Assembly: GCA_015680685.1 (NCBI GenBank)
Contig: MNCI01009240.1
Location: 21,200-42,983 of the forward strand
Origin: Gnetum montanum
Lineage: Eukaryota > Streptophyta > Gnetopsida > Gnetales > Gnetaceae
Direction of reading: 5' to 3'
DNA: 21,784 bases
Below, piece after piece: positions 1-8,600 of this stretch. Both the position numbers and the translations under genes were made by a program. The notes beneath the pieces are model-generated. The model was not told the origin of the DNA, made no database searches, and saw only the letters and a list, made by a program, of their open reading frames with translations. How positions within the stretch are numbered: the first letter of the stretch is position 1; every line of letters starts with the position of its first letter.

Positions 1-415
1 GCTAGTTAATATAGACTTAGGTCCTTAGTTAGAGTTAGTTAGCTTTCTCAACCCTTCACCCTTTAGCATAGGAGATAAACCTGAAAAGACCAAAAAAATC
101 ATATACCTCGAACTTACTTAACCATACACCGTGACAACAACAAGTAAGTCTGGGAAGACAACGAATGATTAACCCCAAGTGTTCCATGGGGCGTTTAGGC
201 ATTTAGTCTACAGAGTTCAACCGGATCGCACGTGCTACGCTTGTTTCGTATGGTTGAGTGTAGGGGTACCTTGCCACTCATCAAACATATCGCAACACAA
301 GGAGAATACTACTAATGTGGATGATAATGATAATGTTTTACGTTTTAAATTTCTTTAAAACATCTTTAATTAAATAGTCCAAACCTTTACTCAACTATAT
401 GCAATTGGTTTTTTT
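1..415. other. Unassigned left flank
   Basis: No gene, tRNA or clear repeat was recognised. The stretch from about 160 to 300 is richer in G and C than the rest of the left arm and contains no open frame of note. It may be the 5' untranslated part of the LINE that follows, or the edge of another older insertion. The first codons that match the LINE ORF1 begin near 416. Confidence 0.4.
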
Positions 416-1397
416 GTTGGTAGGATTCCACCTACCTCAATTTTTCAGGATTGGGTTAAAAAGTCTTGGGAACCAAAAAATATTAGATTAAATCTAGCTT
501 CTAATCTTACAAGAGGGTTTTTTCTTTTAAAACCAAGGCTACAATAGACTTTGTGAAACAACAATTTATTTGGGATTTTTATTGATCCTTTCAGTATTTC
601 AACCCTAGAAGGAGGATTTTGACCTAGAGAAAGAAAGTAAAAGTATTTTGCTACTTTCGATTGAATTTCCAAGACTTCCATCACATTTTATCCACATGTT
701 GACATTCTTTCTACGTAGATTGAGGAGGCTATTGGAATGGAGTCTTTTCAAAAAAAAATAAATTTTGAGACCAACTTAGCAAGTTTGTGTTAAACTTGAT
801 ATGCAAAGGCAACAAACAAACTCATTAGAATTTAATATTAAAGAAAAAAAATTTGTGCAAAATATTTCATATCTTACACTTCCAAATCATTGCTATTATT
901 GTCTTGATCCTAATCATAGGAAAGCTTAATGTCCAAAGTTGCTAGTAAATATTGAAGCTAAGAGAATTCTAGCTGAACAGGTTAGTAAAAAATTAAAAGA
1001 CAAAAATATATCTTTGGATCAACTTAATGATGCTATTGAGATGCATCCCCTAGATAATCCTTCTTCTCCAGACCCCAAGATGATAGATGCTAAACACAAG
1101 AATATTGAGGCTACTGATGTTGCTAAGAATCCTTAAAATCAAAAAGGGACTCCAAAAGAAGCTATTGGTGGTTGGGAGTGAGTTATCTGAAAATGTTATG
1201 CCTTAGTCACACATGATAATCCTATATTTAGCAGTTTTCCTAAAGGGTATTGATCCTTGGTTGTTGCTAATGATAATTATTCCACTGGCAAAAGATCATG
1301 TGCTTATTTTCTTTTAGTAAATAGCTTTGAGTCTAGAAATTCTTTTAAGACTTTAGTAGTTGAGGGAGATCCTCCTTCCTCTTCACAATTACAATGA
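416..1397 (+). pseudogene. LINE ORF1 (Gag-like nucleic-acid-binding protein), broken
   Basis: The frame opening at 416 reads VGRIPPTSIFQDWVKKSW, which resembles the start of the DUF4283 domain in ORF1 of plant LINEs, followed by a GFFLLK segment of the same domain. After frameshifts, the frame at 891-938 gives a zinc knuckle with the spacing C-x2-C-x4-H-x4-C (Cys 891, Cys 900, His 915, Cys 930), with a stop at 927-929 inside it. The same frame continues, with stops at 1134 and later, to a TGA at 1395-1397. ORF1 proteins of this kind bind the element RNA; this copy cannot make one. The domain call rests on pattern recognition without a profile search. Confidence 0.7.
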
Positions 1398-4300
1398 AGT
1401 GTCTCTTATGAAATGTTAGGGGACTCTTGAATCCCCCTAGAAGATATATAGTTTGAGCTTATATTCATAGGCATTACTTAAATGTTGCCTTTATTCAAGA
1501 AGTTGAAATTAAAGGTTTCCAACTTCAAACTTATTGTAAGAGTATTTTTCCCAGTAGTTATTATGTCTCTTCTAACCATGAGCATGGTAAAGGTGGATCT
1601 ATGATTCTTATTCATAGTAAGTGGTAGGAGTCTATTATCAATCATGGTTATATAATTTGCGGCATTGTTGTTGGGTTCAGCTACAATATGCTAATGAAAT
1701 TTTGAGCTTTGTTTCCATTTACGCTCCTTGTAGATTGAATGACCAAAAGCTTTTTTGGAATTAGCTTGGTCATAACTTGCCTGCAACCAATTGGATCATT
1801 GCAAGAGACTTTAATATGACTGAAAATATAGAGGATAAATTTGCAAGATAGAGAGGTAGTTTAGACAATAGTGAACTTTCCTTTTGGCTTCAATTGAAGA
1901 GTAAATTAAATTTGTAGGAAGCTAATGAAAATTACCCTTCTTCTAGTACTTCTAATTGGTTTAGTTGGAGTAATGCTAGATAAGAAGATTCCTAATTTCT
2001 TCTAGGTTGGACTAGGTTTACATGTCTATGAATGCTTGTATCCAATTTACTACCACCAATGGTGCTCCTATTCAGGCAAATTATACCTAGGTTTTGTTAG
2101 ATCATTATCCTATTCATTGGTCTCTTTCCCTTTTTGGTTGCTTCCGCTCTTCCAATGATCTCTATATTTTTACACTACCTTTCTTCATAGTAGATCTATA
2201 TGCTCTTTATTGATGCAAATTTGGAATTTGCATCCTAAACCCACAAGTAATGATAGTTGGATAGATTAGTGGATTACTGCTTATACTTGCCTTTAGCATG
2301 TTTCCAAACATGCAGGTAAAATGGTGGCTTCTCGAATAGCTTCATATAAGTGCAACCTTCATAAGGAAATCTCCTTATTACAAAATACTATTAATAGAGG
2401 TGAAGCTACTAAGGCTTAGTTCTATCGTTTGCAAATTGCAAAGGAGAACATGTGTATTATGGATCATCATAAAGCTAGAGGTGCTCACCTTTGTGCTCGT
2501 CTTTCTTGGCTTTGTAAGGGTAACTAGGCTACTAAAGAATTTTTTCATCTCCTCAAAAGGAGACTACCCTCCCCTAAAATCCTAGCTATTTAAGTTGAAG
2601 ATAATATCTTTACTTCCAACATAAACATTTTACAAGATTTCTTTGATTTTTACTCTATTACTTTTTGTAAAGAATATATTGATCCTATTGTAGTAGATAA
2701 TTGCTTGGGAGTCATTACTCCTTTTAATCATTCCATCTTTGGTGATGCTACTCTTCTATCTAGACATGGTCTTTGTAAGGCTCTTCAACAACATCATGAT
2801 GGCAAAGCCCCTAGTATGGATGGTCTTCCTATAGAATTTTTAAATTTTTTTTGGCTTACTCTTCAAGATACTATTTATTGTGTGTTTAAGAAAGCTCTTA
2901 TGAAAGGTTCTTTTGGCAAAGTTATCAATGTCAAATTTTGACATTATTAAGCTTCTACCCAAGTTAGGAGATCACATGTGCATTTGCAACTAGCACCCAA
3001 TTACTCTTTTAAATGTTATCTACAAAATTGTTGCTAAAGCTATAGCCAATAAATTAAAACCTTTTCTTCATCAACTCATCAGCAAAGAGAAAATTAGTTT
3101 TGTTTAAGGCAGGTATATCTTAGACAATGTCATTACTACTATTGAGGGTATGCATTGAGCTTGTTCCATTGATCAAAAAGCCATTCTTCTTAAGCTTGAT
3201 TTTGCGAAAGCTTATGACATGCTTGATTGGTCTTTTTTAAGAATTGTTATTAAGCATCATAACTTAGGTAATGTTTTTGATAATCACATTGATCTTCTTT
3301 TATCAAATGCTACTTCAGTTGTTTGTATTAATGGGACCTTTTCTAAGGTTATTGAGCTTCAAAAATCAGTCCAATAGGGATGTCCTTTAGCTCCTTATAT
3401 CTTTATCATCACTGCTAATGCTCTTGGAGTTGTTCTTAGAGTTCATAGCAATTCTATGAGGTTAAAAGGTATCTCTCTTCCACATGATGGTAAGGATCTC
3501 ATTTACAGCCAATTTGCATATGACACTTTTCTCACTTTGCTTGATGACCACAATAATTTTAACACTGCCTTGGATTGCATTGACATTTACTGTAAAGCCT
3601 CAAGAGCCAAAATTAATTGGAGTAAAATGAAAGCTATTTGCTTGAGCTTCTCTCTAAGGCCTACTTGGACTTATAATTATAATATCAAGTGGTTTTCTCC
3701 TACAGATGTTTTCACCCTTTTGGGTATTCTAATAGCTTTATTCTCTACTCCCATTACTTTATGAAATAATGTGGTGGAAAAAGTTAAATAGAAGGCTTTG
3801 AAATGAACTTCCAAACCCTTATCTCTTGTAGGTAGATTTTTTGTAGCCAACCATATTTTGAGCTCCACTCATGTGTACTACTCTTCTTTCATGGCTCCTT
3901 CTCAATCTTCCTTTCAAAGCATCAACAAAATTCTCAAGAATTTTTTATGGGGGGATAAGGATAATCACAGAGCTTTTCATCGAGTTGCTTGGGATATTTG
4001 CATGTTAAGTAAGGATTAGGGTGGCTTGGGCCTTCCCTCTATTGAACAACAAAGTATTCTCTTGGCCTCTAAATGGATCACTTGCTATATATAAGGTACC
4101 AAAGCTTGGAAGATTATATTTAGGCATAATATTTCTTGTCTAAGTAATCACCAAAGATGGAATAATACTCATTGGAGCACTTGAATCATCTGTGGAGGAT
4201 CTCAGAAGATTATAAGTTCATTCCTTTTCAAGCAAATTTGGTGGTGTTGGAGTTAAATTAAAGGCTTTTTGCAATGGAAGCCTACCCAATTAAGCTTGAA

Positions 4301-5230
4301 CACTTTGTTGATGCACATTATTTGGTGGTCACCTATTTTCAAAAAGAATCTGAGTTGTTTATATGAAGAATTTTATCATAGAGCCAATCATTTTGCTAAT
4401 CACAATCTTTATCATGTTGGCGAATTATTTTTTATTATAAATGATTTTATTGCCCTCTCTTGGTAATATGTTAGAGTTAAATGGGGGTTTCAAATACAAG
4501 ATACTCCTATTTATCAGCACATTGAGTATGTTCTCTCCAACTTTGGAGTTACTAAGTTGCACAAGGATACTCCTTGGTATGATGATTGGTTTTGGCTTGA
4601 TGGTTCTCCTTTGCGTTCCCTTTGCCTTTCTAAAGCCAAATCTTAGTTTCACTTGCAAGAATTTCAATTCTCTACTTTAAATAGAAGGTAGAATGTGCAA
4701 CTTGAGGATCATTATTGGAAAGCTATTTTTCATTGTATTCGGATTTCCAAGGCCTAACCTAAGCATCATTTCTTATTTTGGTCCTTGATTCATCATCTTA
4801 TTTTGGTCCTTGATTCATCAAGGTCTTCCCATTGGACATAAGCTTTACTTCTTAGGAGTTGATTGCCGAAAATGCACCATTTGTCAAGCCCAAGACTATT
4901 TTGTGCATGTTTTTTTGGGAATACTCTTTTTCTCAGCAAATTTGGAAGTGGTTTCAATCTCTTCAGATTTTTAGTCCTAATTAGTCTATTGGTTTCTCTT
5001 TATGCATCTTCAATGATGACTATGTTAAATGGCACTTTCGAAAGGCTTGGAAGATTCTTCTCTTTGAGATTATTTTCTTCATTTGAAAATGTCATTTGGA
5101 TGCTTGGTATCAAAACACTAACTACACTGAATTTGACTATGGTATGAAGTACTCTATTGTTAGCATTGTTTAACTTCAATGTGGAGTACAAAGCTTTGAA
5201 AATATGATTAAGTTCTCTTAAGAAATATTT
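1394..5230 (+). pseudogene. LINE ORF2 (endonuclease and reverse transcriptase), broken
   Basis: The frame starts with ATG at 1394, giving MKCLL, a stop in place of the usual Trp, then NVRGLLNPPRR, the start of the APE-type endonuclease. Further endonuclease marks are FIQEVE (about 1490), RDFNM near 1804 in place of GDFN, and DHYPIHWSL near 2100. The reverse transcriptase begins at GKAPSMDGLPIEF (about 2800), continues with LPKLGD and LDFAKAYDMLDW, then GCPLAPYIFII (about 3378), and reaches the active site at 3513-3527, which reads FAYDT instead of FADDT: codon 3519-3521 is TAT, so a catalytic Asp is gone. The C-terminal part (about 3950-5100) has LWGDKD, GGLGLPS and DWFWLDGSPLRS. In the RT frame there are stops at 2991, 3105, 3156 and 3375, and a frameshift near 2935. 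Confidence 0.85.
4771..4820 (+). repeat. Perfect 25-bp tandem duplication in the LINE
   Basis: Positions 4771-4795 and 4796-4820 are identical. The unit is 25 bp, not a multiple of three, so it adds a frameshift in the C-terminal part of ORF2. Perfect identity suggests it arose well after the element had already decayed. Confidence 0.95.
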
Positions 5231-5646
5231 TTTTAAATAGCTTGTTTTGGTTTTTCTAGCTTTCGTCCCATACGCTTTTGTTTTGTTACAAGTGATTGAT
5301 GAGTCACTTTGTAACAATCACTTTGTAACTTGGCCTTTATTAAGGCTTTTGTTTTATGGTTTTTCTGAGTCTCTGGTTGACCTCAACACAACCCCGCCCC
5401 ACGTCCACCCCACCAGCTCTCCCCCCGCCCTGCCTCCCACCTCCCACGATACACGTCATAGCAAAAGTACCTCTTTTTCCATTTTCTTTTTAACCTTTTA
5501 CGTTTTTAATGATGCCATTGGTGACCTTCTCCAATCTCGATTGTTCCTGTAATTTGCTTGACTGTGCCTGCAACTGCAATTACAACTACATGAGCAAGCA
5601 ACCAATGCATCCTTTAGCCATGACCGAGTTGTAGAGAAAGCCGATT
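5231..5646 (+). promoter_or_regulatory. VPS36 promoter and 5' leader region
   Basis: The LINE-derived AT-rich sequence gives way near 5385 to a strongly C-rich tract (5390-5450), quite unlike its surroundings and typical of a TATA-less plant housekeeping promoter or leader. Two ACGT cores are visible, CCACGTCC at 5399-5406 and ACACGTCA at 5451-5458; the second fits a bZIP-type ACGTCA site, although a chance match is quite possible. A direct repeat of TCACTTTGTAAC lies around 5305 and 5320. No convincing TATA box was seen, and the transcription start cannot be placed from sequence alone. Confidence 0.45.
5509..5634 (+). other. Possible upstream ORF in the VPS36 leader
   Basis: Two in-frame ATGs (5509 and 5512) open a frame of 41 codons that ends with TAG at 5632-5634, twelve bases before the VPS36 ATG. 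The peptide has a Cys/Asn-rich centre (CSCNLLDCACNCNYNYM) and no recognised family. If transcription starts upstream of 5509, this uORF would reduce initiation at VPS36. It could equally be untranscribed chance sequence. Confidence 0.3.
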
Positions 5647-8600
5647 ATGGCGAGCACACCGAACTCCAACGATAACAGCTCAATTCCAGAGTGGGGAAAC
5701 CTGCTGAAACCGGTGCAGCTTACTAGCAGCGGCAGACCAAGATTGGAATCCGGTGAGATAGAATGCTGCATCTTGGACGGGGTCGATTTGGAAATCGAGA
5801 ACAGTCCATATCCGACTCTGAAAGCCGGCAATGCAATCCTGACGACCCAGAAAATCCTGTGGATCCATGACAAATCAAGGCGCGGAGGGGCAATTCCCTT
5901 GGCCTCTGTGTCCCACATGTTCTCCCTCAAGAAATCCCTCAAGAGCATGTTTTCTAAGCCCAGGCTCAGGTTCCTGATCTGGGTTTCTCAAGATGGTTCT
6001 GCTTCTGAAATTGGGGCTCAGAGGGCCTCCAAAAGCCTCGTTATCACGTTTGTGCTTAGGGGCCAGACTCCCCCTGATTTGTTTATGGATAGAACGGCTC
6101 AGATTTTGGCCTCCAAAAGCTGGGAAGCAACTTCTCCATTGCCCCAGCAGCAGCAGCAGCCCGGGGATACTTCTGGTTCTGTTTCTTCTTCTTTTTCTTC
6201 TACTGTTATGGAAAGTAGGCGGGTGGTGGGTCTTCACGGTATTTTGAGAAAAGAGCAGGAAGAATGGGAGGCCACTGATCGAAGCTTAAAGGAGGCTTTC
6301 CAGGATTTGAATGCTCTCATGGTTAGTCTTCGCGGCCTGTTTTTGGGTTTTGCTATTGAATTTTTTTGATATTAAGTACTGTTCTATTTGAGGACAAGGT
6401 ATTATCAAAAGTTAAAGAGGACCATTTTCAACCTTATAAGAAATGGAAGGTCTAGAAAAATATGATTATTCTGAGATCCTTCAGGATGCAGATATTCAAC
6501 CTTGTAATTTGAAACGGTTATAAAAGATTCGTTTTCGTACTGCTCTGACCACGTCAAGCTCATAATGACACTGCCAATGTCAATGATGTATACCCTCTTC
6601 ATGAAAAATGCACAGATAATTCAGAGCTTAAAATTGGGTTTCTTTCACATAAACAGAAAAACCAAGAAAACTATCAATAACCTGTTGCTGAGGCCAGAAG
6701 ATAATAAGTCGAATGGTTTCATTTGGACACAAGTTTTCCTATTCTTGTATTTTGTTAAATTTGTTTAATGAAGTACTTGTCATGTAGAGATACTTTTATG
6801 CCCGTCACTTGTTTGCGGCCAATCTTATCACATTCTTTAACTTAATTGAAAGCATTCCGTCACCTCACTTTACAATTTCTTATATTTTTGACATTGTGGA
6901 TATTATTTATCTTTCATTTTTCAATTCTTTTTAACATGACTAAAGAATTTCTTTTTAAAAAGCAGTTTCCGAGTTTGTTTCACCTATTCAAGCTACCACA
7001 GCCAGCTGTCCTTCATTTTCATGCTTACTGGTGCTATTTCTAAGATGCCCTAAATTTTGTTTTATGAAAGTTGTCATTTCCATTTATATACATGATTTCT
7101 CTCAGCCTTTTTTATCAACGCTGCACTCACTAGGAGTTATTTCATTATTTCTTAGACACCTGTAATTCATTTCAATATTTGCATCTTCACAGCGCGCTTA
7201 CTATTATTAGTACTGTTTGATTGAAATAAAGTAGAACACATATTTTTATGGTGCCCGTTTCTAGCATGGTTTGACATAGGAACAAGCTATAACCACTTAC
7301 ATTCATAGTTTTCATTGCCTTACTGATTTATTTCATCAACTTGGGGTCAACCTGTTGTTTAAGTTTGATGATATCTTTGTGGTCTATGTGACACAACCTA
7401 AGTTGCAAGGTTCTTAGTTGGCATGAGAGGATTGTAGCTATGATCAACTGATAAAGGATATACAATCAACTTCTTTTATACAGTAGATCAATGGAAGATG
7501 CCTCTGTCAAAGAAGTTTAAGCTTCAGATCTATCATACGACTTTATGTTTCATTTCAGTTTGTTGAACTTTGTTATAATTTTTTCTATGACACCTGATGA
7601 TTGCACTGCTTTACCTTTGTGATTTTGATTTATATTTAATATTATTTAATTATCTGGAGTCTGACCACATGTTAACCCTTTGAACTGGATGATGCTTCTA
7701 ACTGTCCTTTTCATCTTCTAGATGCTTCTAACTGTCCTTTTCATCTTCTAGAGCTGATTTTAAAATAACAAGTTCATTATCACTATCATTATCTTACCCT
7801 TTTTCCAACTACATTTGGTTGACTATATGAATTCTTTTTCACCATTCACTTCTATTAAGAGCCAAATTAACATTAATACACAAATCTTAGAAATCTTTCT
7901 TTATTCTCACAAATTATGTATAGTTTGCTCAATCTTTTTAACATTTTTGCTTAACTCTGAAAAATGACCTTTTCTAACAAGTGCACTCGGTCTGCTAAGC
8001 ATATGATTAAACCAGCTGAAACAACTGCCTTAAACTTCTCATCTATGGGTGCTTCCCCCAAACTTTCCTTAATAACAGAGTTGTTAATTGATCTTTCCTA
8101 ATGACACTTAACATTCACCTTAATATTTGCATCTCTACCACATGTATCTGTTAAGTTTAATGCTTTTTGATAAGCCAACATTCTACACCATAAAGGATCA
8201 CACATCTGATAGTTCATAGAATTTTCTGTTCAACCTAGCAGGTATTCCTTTCTCGCACAGTGCATCACTAATATCTTGCCACTCCATCCATCCTACTTCA
8301 GTTTTGTTTACCACATTATTGTTAATCTCACTATCTATTTACACAAGTGATCCCAAGTATCTGACTTTTAAATAATGAATTACCAAGATTATATACTTTT
8401 TTAAAATAGTTTTTATTATCCTAATGTTCAGTGGTTTGATTTTAAATGAACAGAACAAGGCAAAAGAAATGGTGAAGTTAGCTGAAAAAATGAGATCAAA
8501 ATTACTGGCAGGTCCCAGTGTTCAATCTGGCAGTAATGATGATGAAATGGGATCCAAACAGGAGATGCAGGATTGGCTTTTAAGTGTTGGAATCACATCA

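Larger units (their letters stand above)
416..5230 (+). mobile_element. Degenerate L1-type LINE retrotransposon
   Basis: Two consecutive reading frames in the order expected of a plant L1-type non-LTR element can be followed through many stops and frameshifts. ORF1 has a DUF4283-like start and a CCHC knuckle; ORF2 has an APE-type endonuclease, a reverse transcriptase and a C-terminal region resembling the RT-associated zinc-binding part. The element is not functional. No poly(A) tail or target-site duplication was found, so both ends are approximate; the 3' untranslated part may run to about 5370. It is on the same strand as VPS36 and ends within a few hundred bases of its start codon. Confidence 0.85.
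6322..8453 (+). other. VPS36 intron 1
   Basis: The intron is 2132 bp, phase 0, with a GT donor (ATG before GTTAGT) and an ACAG acceptor. The first ORF simply reads through the donor for 15 codons to a stop, which shows where coding ends. Apart from the 30-bp duplication at 7691-7750 and the RTE fragment at 7945-8365, nothing in it was recognised; short open frames inside it show no family resemblance. Confidence 0.9.

Noticed and set aside
5586-6247. Several open frames of 60-120 codons on both strands over VPS36 exon 1
   Set aside because: They are shadows of the GC-richer exon in other frames; only the VPS36 frame has domain motifs and family length.
6565-7043. Open frames of 65-67 codons in intron 1
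   Set aside because: Low-complexity, Phe/Leu-rich translations with no family likeness, lying inside an intron whose flanking exons splice in frame.
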